Numbered from the stretch's first letter, positions 44,501 through 52,968 are shown. The stretch: DNA of 64,000 nt from Saccharothrix deserti (GCF_009769385.1 NZ_ML775959.1:388682-452681); one strand, 5' to 3'. Translations and numbers: made by a program. Notes: generated by a model not told the origin, from the letters alone.

Positions 44501-44762
44501 GAACCTGCCCATGCACCGCATCGTGGTCGCTCCCACGATCGCCGCGCTCGCCGAGATCGTGTCGGCCGACCTGGGCTCCGCCCGAGCCGATGAGAACACC
44601 CACGCCGATGAGACGGCCCACGCCGCTGAGACGACCCGCGACGTCGAAGCCGCCCGCGACGCCGAGTTGGTGGGACTGTCCGACGACGAACTCGACGATC
44701 TGCTGCGCGCGGTCCTGGCCACCCGCGACCGCCGCCGGACCGCCAAGGGGGACGCGCAGTGA
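41526..44762 (+). CDS. NRPS module C-A-PCP with degenerate catalytic motifs
   Basis: 1078 residues from GTG 41526. Condensation domain ~1-420: C1 SFAQRRLWALDRL; the HHXXXDG site reads AHRIVVDD, so the catalytic second His is Arg. Adenylation domain ~440-930: A3 FTSGPADGPTGVDI (no Lys), A5 LYGHAETAVW, A7 YATGDLGRW, A8 DHRVVVRGVRVDCGEVEAAL, A10 TRDGGVDRAAL (Lys missing). PCP ~945-1015: DNLFGLGGGSLTAVRF, Ser present. The tail has an acidic HADET-type repeat then a helix (LSDDELDDLLRAVL) that looks like a docking element. It may work mainly as scaffold and carrier. Confidence 0.9.
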   Translation: MRYPVSFAQRRLWALDRLVPGDPASHLSHATWLDGPVDPVALQRAMDAVVALHATLRTSVVTVDGVPEQVVDDTGGVLVDHVVLPRGPEDVERAESIAAELAVRPFDLERGPLLRAALVEAGTDRWLFVLVAHRIVVDDTALTILLDDLSTVYRDGTAALSQPWMDYGDYAVWQRERLRGEELARQLDHWREVLRDVPEKLALPTDAHRPTRSSRGARATAAIDTTSTRRLADVAQGLGATLSAVFLTGYAVVLSRYARQADLVIGLPVSGRIRAELEPIAGPFADTVPVRVSLAGAPTFAELLDRVRDATAEALSHDELPLDKLTEELGIDFSGHAVRFASQPPAAPVPDFPGVAVRSRVVFTPTAEVDLDLTASDDGAVTLGYRADLFGAPFADRFLRSVVTVLEHAGQAPHTPVADLPLLPAEEIVVPTSARPVPPDEFDLLRLLSESTAVVTDGSGTVPVSVVCDRAARLARTISERGIGQDTRTGVCLDRGVGLLTALLGVWWAGSAIVPLEPDLPLSRLGIMARDAALALVVSDDDHAGLARSVAGDVPVITLGEAATEPLDRVPALADALAYTVFTSGPADGPTGVDITHGALANLLAVLRRDLGLGADDRFAAVTTTSSDVALLELLLPLVCGADLVIAAAADTREAGPLRSLVERSAVTAVHATPHTWRLLLSGGSVPASLRLRLCGGDLPRDLANSLTAPDAVLWRLYGHAETAVWSAVGEVVAGEGPVVIGPAVGHTRVHVLDERLAKVPVGVVGEIHIAGVGVARGYPGRPEHTSAAFRPEPWATGSGARMYATGDLGRWREDGGLELVGRTDHRVVVRGVRVDCGEVEAALRAHHAVREAVVVSTRKDGEPVLVAYVVPDPDGPAARVGTDLLALIRPHLRAILPEPVVPALVVALPALPTTRDGGVDRAALPAPEWATRPSVDRVPPRDPVEETMARIWAELLRTTEPIGVHDNLFGLGGGSLTAVRFAARIADTYGVNLPMHRIVVAPTIAALAEIVSADLGSARADENTHADETAHAAETTRDVEAARDAELVGLSDDELDDLLRAVLATRDRRRTAKGDAQ

Positions 44763-44802
44763 GCACGACGTCGAGCACTTCGTCGCTGTGGTCGGAAGCC
44801 CT

Positions 44803-46191
44803 GTGAGAACCCCGCCGGTGAACGTCGAACACATTGCCGACCTGGCCACGAGCACGCTGTTCGGCGCGCTGGAAGATCCGGCCCTGAACTCGATGAATTT
44901 CCTCAACGAGGTGGCCGGCCACTATCCGGACGCGATACAGCTCGCAGCCGGGAGGCCCAGTGAGGAGTTCTTCGACCTGGACGACGTGCACCGATATCTG
45001 CGAGTGTTCTGCCGGTATCTCGCCGAGGAACTCGGGCACACCGAGGAAGAGGTGCGGCGCACCGTATTGCAATACGGTCGGACCAAGGGAATTATTCACG
45101 GACTGATCGCGGAGAACCTCCGATTGGACGAGGGGACCGCGGTCGACCCGGAGTCGGTCGTGGTCACCGCCGGCTGCCAGGAGGCGATGTTCCTCGTCCT
45201 GCGCGCGCTGCGCGCCGACGAGCGCGACGTGCTGCTCGCGGTGTCGCCGACGTACGTCGGGCTGACCGGCGCGGCGCGACTGGTGGACCTGCCGGTGCGG
45301 CCGGTGCGGACCGGCGAGCGCGGGATCGACCTCGACGACCTGGTCACCGTCATCCGGCGGGAGCGCGCCGCCGGCCGCCGACCGCGTGCCTGCTACCTGA
45401 TGCCGGACTTCGCCAACCCGTCGGGCCTGAGCATGGACGTGGCGACCAGGCGCCGGCTGCTGGAGGTCGCCGAGGCCGAGGACGTCCTGTTGATCGAGGA
45501 CAACCCGTACGGGCTGTTCCACGGCGACTCGGACCGGCTGCCCACCCTCAAGGCCCTGGACGAGCGGCGTCGGGTGGTGTACCTGGGCTCGTTCGCCAAG
45601 TCCGTGCTGCCCGGCGCACGCGTCGGCTACGTGGTGGCCGACCAGCGGGTGGCCGCGGCCGACGGCGTCGTCGGCCTGTTCGCCGACCAGCTGTCGAAGA
45701 TCAAGAGCATGGTGACGGTGAACACCTCCCCGGTCGCGCAGGCCGTGGTCGGCGGCAAGCTGCTCGAACACGGTTGCCGCCTCACCGGGGCGAACGCGCG
45801 CGAACGCGAGCTCTACGCCGCGAACCTGCGGCGCGTGGTGGACGGGCTGGCCGAGCGCTTCCCCCGTGCCGCGGACGGTGCCGCGGACGTCACCTGGACC
45901 GTGCCCGCCGGCGGGTTCTTCGTCGTGGTCACCGTCCCGTTCGTGGTGGACGACCGGCTCCTGGAACGCTCGGCCCGCGACTACGGCGTGTTGTGGGCGC
46001 CAATGGGGCATTTCTACGACGGGGTCACCGCCGTCCCGGCGCTCCGGCTTTCCTGCAGCGCCGTTCCCGCCGACCGGATCGACGCCGGTCTCGATCGGTT
46101 GGCCGCATTGATCAATGATCTGATCGGCCGACCGGCGGGCGCGATGATCGGTCGCGACCGATTGGCCGATAGTGCTGCCGGTGAGCCTTGA
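44803..46191 (+). CDS. hpgT: PLP-dependent aminotransferase, HpgT-like
   Basis: 462 residues from GTG 44803 (SD GGAAG); GTG 44818 is possible. A fold-type I aminotransferase close to HpgT of glycopeptide clusters: DPALNSMNFLNEVAGHYPDA, GRPSEEFFDLDDVHRYLR, QYGRTKGIIHGLIAEN and PLP Lys in GSFAKSVLPGAR. HpgT aminates 4-hydroxyphenylglyoxylate to hydroxyphenylglycine. HmaS-like (47974) and Hmo-like (52969) genes in the same cluster complete that route. The assignment rests on remembered motifs and context. Confidence 0.8.
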   Translation: MRTPPVNVEHIADLATSTLFGALEDPALNSMNFLNEVAGHYPDAIQLAAGRPSEEFFDLDDVHRYLRVFCRYLAEELGHTEEEVRRTVLQYGRTKGIIHGLIAENLRLDEGTAVDPESVVVTAGCQEAMFLVLRALRADERDVLLAVSPTYVGLTGAARLVDLPVRPVRTGERGIDLDDLVTVIRRERAAGRRPRACYLMPDFANPSGLSMDVATRRRLLEVAEAEDVLLIEDNPYGLFHGDSDRLPTLKALDERRRVVYLGSFAKSVLPGARVGYVVADQRVAAADGVVGLFADQLSKIKSMVTVNTSPVAQAVVGGKLLEHGCRLTGANARERELYAANLRRVVDGLAERFPRAADGAADVTWTVPAGGFFVVVTVPFVVDDRLLERSARDYGVLWAPMGHFYDGVTAVPALRLSCSAVPADRIDAGLDRLAALINDLIGRPAGAMIGRDRLADSAAGEP

Positions 46192-46277
46192 CGTACCATT
46201 CTGTCCACTCGGTACGTCGATGATCGCCCACTCTTGCGCATATTTCCCGACAAACGCGCGACCAGGCGGGAGTCCTG

Positions 46278-47687
46278 ATGACAAAAGGCCTGGCGTCGAC
46301 CGGGTTCGAACTGGTGGCGAGTCCGGAATGGGTCGACGAGATCCTGCTCCGCGGCGCGGACGGTGATATCTGCCTGTATTCGGGTGGACCGATCGACCGA
46401 AGTGCGCTGCGCCGGATGGTCGCGGAACGGCAATCGCGTCTGGCGGCGGCGGGACTGCGGGCAGGCGGCTCGCTCGCGCTGCGGCTGCCGCCATCGCCGG
46501 CGTACGTGGCGAACCTGCTCGCCGGGTGGCGCATCGGCGCCCAGGTGATCCTCCTCGACCACCGCCTCACCCCGTTCGAGGTCGACACCGCGTTCCAGCG
46601 GCTCGCCCCGCAGGTGGTGGTCGCACCGGGACGGATCACGAGCAGCCCGCTGCGGGCGTTCGCCGACGTGGAGGAAACCGTCACGCCCCACCCGGGCCGC
46701 CCCGCGGCGACACCGCACGCCGTGATCCAGTTCAGCTCCGGTTCCACCGGCCCCTCCAAGGTGATCGGCCGGACGGCCGCCGACCTGGTCGCCGAGATCG
46801 ACCGGTACACCCGGATCGACGGCGTGCCGCTGCCGGGCGAGCGGGTCGTCGTGCTGGCCTCGATGGTGCACGTCCTGGGGCTGGTCGGCGGCCTGCTGTA
46901 CGGCCTGCACGCCGGCGTGCAGATCAGGCCGCCCGAGCGGCTCACCGGGGACAGCGTCCTCGAAGCGGTGGCGGCCGAACCCGCCCCGGCGACGGTGCTG
47001 GGCGTGCCGTTCCACATCGGTCTGCTCGCGTCCGTCGTGGACCCTCCCGCGCTGCCGCAGCTCAAGCGGATGACCACCGGGGGCGAACCGGTGCCTGCCG
47101 CGACCGCCGCCGCCTTCACCGGGAAGTACGGCGTGCCGCTGGGCAACATGTGGGGCATGACCGAGGTCGGCGTGATCGCCACCGACCTGTTCGGCGAGCA
47201 CCGGCCCGCCCTCACCCCGGCACCGGGGCTCGTGGTGGTCGAGCGCGGCGGCGAGCTGCTGCTGAGCCGGCCGGAGTCGCCGTACGTCGGCTCGTCCGAC
47301 CCGGACAGGTGGGCGGACGGCTGGCTGCGCACCAGGGACGCAGGCACGGTCGACCCGGTCACCGGACTGGTCACCGTCAAGGGGCGCCTCGACTCCCAGG
47401 TGTCGGTCGGCGGCCTGAAGGTCGACCTGACCGAGGTCGAGGCGACGGTGGCCGAACTGCCGGGAGTGGTGGCGGCCGTCGTGCTGCACGACGACGTGAT
47501 CACGGCGTACGTGCAACTCACCTCGCCGGCCACGGCGACGACCGTCGAGGCCGGGCTGGCCGAGCGGCTCGCCGCCTACAAGAGACCGCGCCGGATGCGC
47601 GTGCTCGACGCGATGCCGCGCACGACGACGGGAAAGCTGGTCCGCGACCGCTCGGTGCTCCGCCAGGCCGCGCGTGGAGGAAGGTGA
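46278..47687 (+). CDS. Stand-alone AMP-dependent ligase
   Basis: 469 residues from ATG 46278 (SD GGGAG). A3 FSSGSTGPSKVIG, A5 NMWGMTEVGV, A7 WLRTRDAG (TGD altered to TRD), A8 DSQVSVGGLKVDLTEVEATV and A10 TTTGKLVRDRS with Lys. It is a compact acyl/aryl-ligase type. With a carrier gene 51 bases downstream (47739) it probably activates an aromatic or alpha-keto-derived acid for that carrier. It sits between the HpgT-like and HmaS-like genes, which supports an aryl substrate. Confidence 0.87.
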   Translation: MTKGLASTGFELVASPEWVDEILLRGADGDICLYSGGPIDRSALRRMVAERQSRLAAAGLRAGGSLALRLPPSPAYVANLLAGWRIGAQVILLDHRLTPFEVDTAFQRLAPQVVVAPGRITSSPLRAFADVEETVTPHPGRPAATPHAVIQFSSGSTGPSKVIGRTAADLVAEIDRYTRIDGVPLPGERVVVLASMVHVLGLVGGLLYGLHAGVQIRPPERLTGDSVLEAVAAEPAPATVLGVPFHIGLLASVVDPPALPQLKRMTTGGEPVPAATAAAFTGKYGVPLGNMWGMTEVGVIATDLFGEHRPALTPAPGLVVVERGGELLLSRPESPYVGSSDPDRWADGWLRTRDAGTVDPVTGLVTVKGRLDSQVSVGGLKVDLTEVEATVAELPGVVAAVVLHDDVITAYVQLTSPATATTVEAGLAERLAAYKRPRRMRVLDAMPRTTTGKLVRDRSVLRQAARGGR

Positions 47688-47691
47688 TCCG

Positions 47692-47742
47692 ATGAGGACA
47701 CAGGTCGTCGCCTCCGCTGCAGGAGACGAGGCGCCGGTATGA
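47692..47742 (+). other. 16-codon open frame coupling ligase and carrier genes
   Basis: ATG 47692 follows a GGAGGAAGG Shine-Dalgarno at 47676-47684, opens 16 codons and ends in TGA at 47740-47742, overlapping the ATG of the carrier gene as ATGA. A strong SD ahead of so short a frame suggests a translated leader that couples the carrier to the ligase, although the carrier also has its own GCAGGAGA SD. No product function is proposed. Confidence 0.3.
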
Positions 47743-47993
47743 GCCAGGGCGCGACACCCGATCGGGACGACATCCTGGCCATGCTCGGCAGCCTCGACGG
47801 CCGGCCGGCGGAGGACGTTCCCGAGCTGATCGAATCGATGGAGCTGGCCTGGCTCGTGCACCAGGTGGAACAGCGCTACGGCGTGCGCATGGAACTCGAC
47901 AGCGACCAGTACGGCCGCATGACCACCGTCTCGGGAGCCGCTGACGTGCTCCGGGAAGTGATCGGGATGCCTGATGAACATTTCCGGTATTGA
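47739..47993 (+). CDS. Carrier protein
   Basis: 84 residues from ATG 47739. Carrier-like helical protein: ELIESMELAWLVHQVEQRYGV, where the Ser of ESM sits at the phosphopantetheine position (the LDSL-type motif is divergent). C-terminal SGAADVLREVIG helix. It overlaps the HmaS-like gene by 20 bases. Probable partner of ligase 46278 or acceptor for acyl groups from the E1 alpha/beta enzyme. If the Ser is not modified it would be a non-carrier homologue. Confidence 0.7.
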   Translation: MSQGATPDRDDILAMLGSLDGRPAEDVPELIESMELAWLVHQVEQRYGVRMELDSDQYGRMTTVSGAADVLREVIGMPDEHFRY

Positions 47994-49077
47994 CCACATC
48001 GAGTTGTACGTCGGCGATGCCCGCCAGACGGCGTTCTACCTCTGCACCGCGTTCGGGTTCAAGGTCTGCGGGCAGGGCGGTCCCCAGACCGGGCTCGACG
48101 GCCAGTTCTCGTTGCTGCTGCGGCAGGGTGAGATCCAGGTCGTCCTGACCTCCGGTCTGGTCGCCGACCACCCCGCGACCGAGTACGTGCGCCGGCACGG
48201 CGACGGCGTGGCCGTCATCGGGATCGGGGTGGACGACGCCGCGGCCGCCTACCGCCGCCTCACCGAACGCGGCGCGGAGCCGGTGTCGCCGCCCAGGGAG
48301 TACGTGCCCGGGGAATCCGCGGCCAAGGAATCCGGGGCGGACGACCAGAGGGTCGTCGTCGCCGAGGTCTCCGGTTTCTCCGACGTGACGCACCGGCTGG
48401 TCGAGCGGCACGGTCCGCGGCGGGAGTTCCTGCCCGGCGCGATCGAGGTGACCGAGCCCGATCCGCACAGCGACGGCAAGGTGCTGCGCACGATCGACCA
48501 CATCGCGATCTGCGTGCCGGCCGGCGGCCTCGCGCCGACCGCCCGGTACTACGTGGACGTGTTCGGGTTCGAGCAGATCTTCGAGGAGTACGTCGAGGTC
48601 GGCGGGCAGGGCATGGACTCCAAAGTGGTGCAGAGCCCGTCCGGGCACGTCACCTTCACGCTGATCGAACCGGATCCGGAACGCCAGCCGGGGCAGATCG
48701 ACAACTTCCTGTCCTGGCACGCCGGCGCGGGCGTCCAGCACGTCGCGTTCGGCACCGACGACATCGTCAAGGCGGTCGGCGCGCTGAGCGACCACGGGGT
48801 GCGGTTCCTCGGCACCCCGGCCGCCTACTACGACACGCTCGAAGAGCGCGTCGGTCACCTGGACGCGCCGCTGGACGACCTGCGCCGGCTCGGCGTGCTG
48901 GTCGACCGGGACCACTGGGGGCAGTTGCTCCAGATCTTCACCGAGTCGATGCACGTGCGCCGGACGCTCTTCCTGGAGATCATCGAGCGGCGGGGCGCGC
49001 TCACCTTCGGCAGCGGGAACATCAAGGCGCTGTACGAGGCGAAGCAGGGCGAACTGTCCGGCACGACGGCCACCTGA
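47974..49077 (+). CDS. hmaS: 4-hydroxymandelate synthase / HPPD-family dioxygenase
   Basis: 367 residues from ATG 47974. Two vicinal-oxygen-chelate halves: IDHIELYVGDARQTAFYLCTAFGF at the start, and the iron site in the second half with His in TIDHIAICVP, His in VQHVAFGTDD and Glu in FLEIIERRG. HPPD and HmaS share fold and substrate (4-hydroxyphenylpyruvate). Presence of Hmo-like and HpgT-like genes points to HmaS, giving (S)-4-hydroxymandelate. The length fits HmaS (~360). Sequence alone does not exclude HPPD. Confidence 0.85.
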   Translation: MNISGIDHIELYVGDARQTAFYLCTAFGFKVCGQGGPQTGLDGQFSLLLRQGEIQVVLTSGLVADHPATEYVRRHGDGVAVIGIGVDDAAAAYRRLTERGAEPVSPPREYVPGESAAKESGADDQRVVVAEVSGFSDVTHRLVERHGPRREFLPGAIEVTEPDPHSDGKVLRTIDHIAICVPAGGLAPTARYYVDVFGFEQIFEEYVEVGGQGMDSKVVQSPSGHVTFTLIEPDPERQPGQIDNFLSWHAGAGVQHVAFGTDDIVKAVGALSDHGVRFLGTPAAYYDTLEERVGHLDAPLDDLRRLGVLVDRDHWGQLLQIFTESMHVRRTLFLEIIERRGALTFGSGNIKALYEAKQGELSGTTAT

Positions 49078-49084
49078 AGGAGAA

Positions 49085-49993
49085 GTGACCACGGTGAACG
49101 CGTTCACACTGACCGAGCAGGAGCGTGCCCTGCTCCCGTCGGACGATGACGTCCGGTTCTTCGCCGAGCACGGCTGGTACCTGTCGAAGAAGCTCTTCTC
49201 CGACAGCGAGGTCGACGACCTGGCCGAGGCGGTCGAGCGGTACTACGCGGGGGAGCGGAGCCGCCGATTACCGGTGCGACCGCCCCGGCTGGCCTACTGG
49301 TCGCCGGACGACGGCGACGTGCAGCGGCACAACGACTACGTGCACTACGAGAGCGACGCGATCGCCAAGGCGCTGATCAAGCCGGTGATCGGCGCGGTGG
49401 CCGCGCGCCTGGCGCAGGCGGAGGAGATCCGGGTGTTCCAGTCGACCCTGATCTACAAACCGCCGATCGCCGAGGAGCCGTCGAACGTCGTGCCCTGGCA
49501 CTTCGACAAGCACTACTGGTCGTCGTCCTCGTCGGACCGGATGCTCACCGCGTTCATCCCGTTCCACGACTGCGACGAGGAACTGGGCACGATCACGATG
49601 GTCGACGGCAGCCACCGCTGGGAGGAGGTCGGCTCGGACGACAGCACGACGAAGCACTTCGCCGAGCGGGAGGCCGGCCACCTGGAGAACCTGCTGAAGG
49701 CCAACGCGGCGCACAACGGCACCGAGGTCACGAAGATCCCGATGATCATCCCGAAGGGGCACATGAGCTTCCACCACTGCCGGACCTACCACGGCAGCGG
49801 CCCGAACCGCTCAACCCGGCCGCGCCGGGCCATCTCGCTGCACCTGCAGGACGGCGACAACGCCTACCGCGAGTTCGCCCTGTCCGACGGGAACCTCGCC
49901 TTCTACAACCACGACTCGCTCGTCCGCCGCACACCGGACGGCAGGCCGGACTACGGCGACCCGGAGTTCTGCCCGACCGTGTGGCGCTCCTGA
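49085..49993 (+). CDS. Phytanoyl-CoA dioxygenase family Fe(II)/2-oxoglutarate oxygenase
   Basis: About 302 residues from GTG 49085; GTG 49094 is the alternative, as the AAGGAG SD is 2 or 11 bases away. Double-stranded beta-helix with metal ligands WHFDKHYW (HXD) and a distal His in CRTYHGSGPNRS, whose Arg would bind 2-oxoglutarate. The family hydroxylates carrier-bound or free acyl and amino acids and can also halogenate when Asp is absent; here Asp is present, so hydroxylation is expected. Target unknown, possibly an aryl-glycine or acyl-S-carrier. Confidence 0.85.
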   Translation: MTTVNAFTLTEQERALLPSDDDVRFFAEHGWYLSKKLFSDSEVDDLAEAVERYYAGERSRRLPVRPPRLAYWSPDDGDVQRHNDYVHYESDAIAKALIKPVIGAVAARLAQAEEIRVFQSTLIYKPPIAEEPSNVVPWHFDKHYWSSSSSDRMLTAFIPFHDCDEELGTITMVDGSHRWEEVGSDDSTTKHFAEREAGHLENLLKANAAHNGTEVTKIPMIIPKGHMSFHHCRTYHGSGPNRSTRPRRAISLHLQDGDNAYREFALSDGNLAFYNHDSLVRRTPDGRPDYGDPEFCPTVWRS

Positions 49994-50018
49994 CCACCGG
50001 GGCGAGGAGGACGGGGTG

Positions 50019-50999
50019 ATGGTGCGAGCGCCGGACACCGATGTCGGCCTGTACCGGACGGTGCGGCTGATCCGCCGGTTCGAGGAGCGGGCGGTCGAGC
50101 TCGTCCGCTCCGGCGACATCGTCGGCGGGATCCACCCGTACACCGGCCAGGAGGCCGTCGCCGCCGGGGTGTGTGCGGCGCTGCGCGACGACGACATGAT
50201 CACCAGCACCCACCGCGGGCACGGGCACGTCCTCGCCAAGGGCGCCGATCCCGCCCGGACGCTGGCCGAACTGACCGGCCGCGCCACCGGGCTGAACCGG
50301 GGCCGGGGCGGTTCGATGCACGCCGCGGACTTCCGGTTGGGGATCCTCGGCGCGAACGCGATCGTCGGTGCGAACGGGGCGATCACCGCCGGCGCGGCCT
50401 GGGTCGCCCGGCAGGAGGGCGGTGACCAGGTCGCGGTGAGCTTCTTCGGTGATGGCGCGGTCAACCAGGGCGTGCTGTTGGAAGCCATGAACCTCGCCGC
50501 CCTGTGGCGGTTGCCGGTGCTGTTCGTCTGCGAGAACAACGGGTACGCGACGACCCTGACCGTGGCCGACGCGGTCGCCGGCACGATCACCGGCCGGGGC
50601 GCGGCGTTCGGCATACCGGCGGTGACGGTGGACGGGATGGACCCGCGGACGGTGCTCGGGGCGGCGCGCGAGGCGGTGGACCGGGCACGGGCGGGCGGCG
50701 GGCCGTCGCTGATCGAGTGCCTGACCTACCGGTTCGACGCGCACCACACCTGGGAGCACCGGGCCGGGGTCCGCTACCGCGACGACGATGAAGTCCGAAG
50801 TGGACGCGAGAGGGACCCGGTGGTGATCCAGGGCACGCGGTTGACCGACGGCGAGCGGGAGCGGGTCGACGCCGAGATCGAGTCCACAATGGACAGCGCG
50901 GTCGCTTTCGCACTGGACAGCCCGCACCCCGATCCGGCCGGTGCGCTGGACTACCTGTACGCCACCGGGATGCGCGCGCGTCCGGGCGGTGGTTGGTGA
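50019..50999 (+). CDS. TPP-dependent dehydrogenase E1 alpha subunit
   Basis: 326 residues from ATG 50019 (GTG 50016 also possible; SD GAGGAGG). The TPP/Mg motif is complete: FFGDGAVNQGVLLEAMNLAALWRLPVLFV split across GDG and CENN. Also HRGHGHVLAKG and GRGGSMH, typical of E1 alpha of pyruvate, acetoin and branched-chain complexes. Similar E1 alpha/beta pairs (PglB/PglC) occur in streptogramin phenylglycine pathways. No E2 or E3 gene is in the window. Its stop overlaps the E1 beta ATG. Confidence 0.9.
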   Translation: MVRAPDTDVGLYRTVRLIRRFEERAVELVRSGDIVGGIHPYTGQEAVAAGVCAALRDDDMITSTHRGHGHVLAKGADPARTLAELTGRATGLNRGRGGSMHAADFRLGILGANAIVGANGAITAGAAWVARQEGGDQVAVSFFGDGAVNQGVLLEAMNLAALWRLPVLFVCENNGYATTLTVADAVAGTITGRGAAFGIPAVTVDGMDPRTVLGAAREAVDRARAGGGPSLIECLTYRFDAHHTWEHRAGVRYRDDDEVRSGRERDPVVIQGTRLTDGERERVDAEIESTMDSAVAFALDSPHPDPAGALDYLYATGMRARPGGGW

Positions 51000-51967
51000 T
51001 GCCGTGGCTGTCCTACCAGAAAGCGCTCAACCGGGCGCTCGCCGACGAACTGGCCCGTGATCCCGCGGTGTTCGTGCTCGGCGAGGACGTCCGCGTCGCG
51101 GTCTCCAACGTGACCGCCGGCCTGTTCAAGCGGTTCGGGCCGGACCGGGTGCTGGACGCACCGCTGTCGGAGCAGGCGTTCACCAGCTTCGCCACCGGCG
51201 CCGCGCTGACCGGGCGGCGGCCGGTGGTCGAGTTCCAGATCCCGTCGCTGCTGTACCTCGTGTTCGAGCAGATCGCCAACCAGGCGCACAAGTTCTCGCT
51301 GATGACCGGCGGCCAGGCCCGCGTTCCGGTGACCTACCTGGTGCCCGGCTCGGGGTCGAGGACCGGCTGGGCCGGGCAGCACTCGGACCACCCGTACGCC
51401 CTGTTCGCCCACGCCGGGGTGAAGACGGTGGTGCCGGCCACGCCCGAGGACGCCTACGGCCTGCTGACCACCGCCATCCGGGACGACGACCCGGTGGTGG
51501 TGTTCGCCCCGGCGGCAGCGCTCGGAGTCCGGGTCGACATCGACTACGACGAGCTGGGCCCGGTGCCGCTCGGCGTCGGCCGGGTGCACCGGGAGGGCGG
51601 TGACGTCACCGTCGTCGCGATCGGACACCTGGTGCACGACGCGCTCGCGGTCGCCGAGGAGCTGTCCGGTGACGTCTCGGTCGAGGTGTTCGACCCGCGC
51701 ACCGCGTACCCCTTCGACTGGGACGGACTGGCGGCCTCGGTGGCCAGGACCGGCCGCCTGGTCGTGTTCGACGACTCCAACCGCATGTGCGGGATCGCGG
51801 CCGAGGTCATCGCCACCGCGGCCGAGCGGCTCGACCTGCTCGCCCCGCCGGCCAGGGTGACCAGACCGGACGGCGCGGTCGTGCCGTTCGCCCTCGGGCT
51901 CGACCACGCCGTGCAACCCGATCGTGGCCGGCTGACGACCGCGATCCAGAAGGTGCTGAAGTACTGA
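50999..51967 (+). CDS. TPP-dependent dehydrogenase E1 beta subunit
   Basis: 322 residues from ATG 50999 (TGATG overlap with E1 alpha). E1 beta signature: VLGEDVRVAVSNVTAGL, LDAPLSEQAFTSFATGAAL, and a transketolase C-terminal domain with VFDPRTAYPFDWDGL. With the alpha subunit it would decarboxylate an alpha-keto acid. Without E2 the acyl group may go to a cluster carrier or to a housekeeping lipoyl E2. Candidate substrates are 4-hydroxyphenylpyruvate or 4-hydroxyphenylglyoxylate; this is inference. Confidence 0.9.
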   Translation: MPWLSYQKALNRALADELARDPAVFVLGEDVRVAVSNVTAGLFKRFGPDRVLDAPLSEQAFTSFATGAALTGRRPVVEFQIPSLLYLVFEQIANQAHKFSLMTGGQARVPVTYLVPGSGSRTGWAGQHSDHPYALFAHAGVKTVVPATPEDAYGLLTTAIRDDDPVVVFAPAAALGVRVDIDYDELGPVPLGVGRVHREGGDVTVVAIGHLVHDALAVAEELSGDVSVEVFDPRTAYPFDWDGLAASVARTGRLVVFDDSNRMCGIAAEVIATAAERLDLLAPPARVTRPDGAVVPFALGLDHAVQPDRGRLTTAIQKVLKY

Positions 51968-51989
51968 CGATCGCGCGACGGAGGCCGGC

Positions 51990-52934
51990 ATGTCACTCGA
52001 CCCGCAGTTGCAGGCGATGCGCGATCGCGCGATCGCCGCCGGCACCCCGCCGCTGTACACCCTCTCGATCGAGGAGGCGCGGGCCGCCGACCTCGCGGCG
52101 ATCCGAGCCGCGGCGGGCACCGGTGAGCGGGTGCGCCACGTCACCGACCGCCACGTCCCCGGACCGGGCGGCGACCTGCCGATCCGGATCTACCGCCCGG
52201 TGGACACGGCCGAGCCCATGCCCACCGTGGTCTACTTCTTCGGCGGCGGCTGGGCGCTCGGCAGCATCGACACCTCCGACGCGATCTGCCGGGCCCTGGC
52301 CAACGCCGTGCCGTGCCAGGTGATCACCATCGGCTACCGCCTGGCCCCCGAGCACAAGTTCCCGGCCGCCGTCGACGACTGCCTCTCGGCCGTCACCTGG
52401 ATCGCCGCCAACGCGGCCGAACTCGGCGCCGACCCGGACCGCCTCGCGGTCGCCGGCGACAGCGCCGGCGGCAACCTCGCGGCCACCGTCACCCTCCAAG
52501 CCCGCGACCGCGGCGAGCCCGTGCTCGCCGCCCAGGTGCTGATCTACCCCAACACCGACTACCGCGGCGACACCGGATCCATGCGCGCGAACGACGACCC
52601 CGCCCTGTTCAACCGCCGATCCGTCGCCTGGTACTGGAGCCACTACCTGGCGAGCCCCGACGACGGCCTCAACCCCCTGGTCTCCCCGCTCCTCGCCGAG
52701 GACCTGACCGGCCTCCCCCCGGCATTGGTGATCACCGCCGAGCACGACCCGCTGCGCGACGAAGCGGAGCACTACGCCGAACGCCTGCGCGAGGCCGGTG
52801 TGCCGGTGGTCGCGACCCGCTACCCCGGGATGGCGCACGGTTTCTTCGCCATGTCCGACATCGTGGACGCGGCCCGCGAAGCCCGGGACGAGGTCGCCGC
52901 CCACCTGCGCGCCCACCTCGTCCCGGACCGCTGA
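51990..52934 (+). CDS. Alpha/beta hydrolase of the hormone-sensitive-lipase type
   Basis: 314 residues from ATG 51990. HSL family: oxyanion motif reads FFGGGWALG instead of HGGG (first His replaced by Phe), the nucleophile elbow is GDSAGGNLAA, the acid in TAEHDPLRDE and His in GMAHGFF, so the triad is complete. It could cleave an ester or a carrier thioester, or act as transacylase. It is the last gene of the rightward operon, 22 bases after E1 beta and convergent with the Hmo-like gene. Confidence 0.87.
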   Translation: MSLDPQLQAMRDRAIAAGTPPLYTLSIEEARAADLAAIRAAAGTGERVRHVTDRHVPGPGGDLPIRIYRPVDTAEPMPTVVYFFGGGWALGSIDTSDAICRALANAVPCQVITIGYRLAPEHKFPAAVDDCLSAVTWIAANAAELGADPDRLAVAGDSAGGNLAATVTLQARDRGEPVLAAQVLIYPNTDYRGDTGSMRANDDPALFNRRSVAWYWSHYLASPDDGLNPLVSPLLAEDLTGLPPALVITAEHDPLRDEAEHYAERLREAGVPVVATRYPGMAHGFFAMSDIVDAAREARDEVAAHLRAHLVPDR

Positions 52935-52968
52935 GCCGGATGCGGACCGTCCACCCGACTCACCCGAC

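Noticed and set aside
50019..51967. E1 alpha/beta as part of the housekeeping pyruvate or branched-chain complex
   Set aside because: No E2 or E3 gene adjoins and the pair is embedded and coupled within the cluster operon; kept as a cluster enzyme, although its substrate is open.
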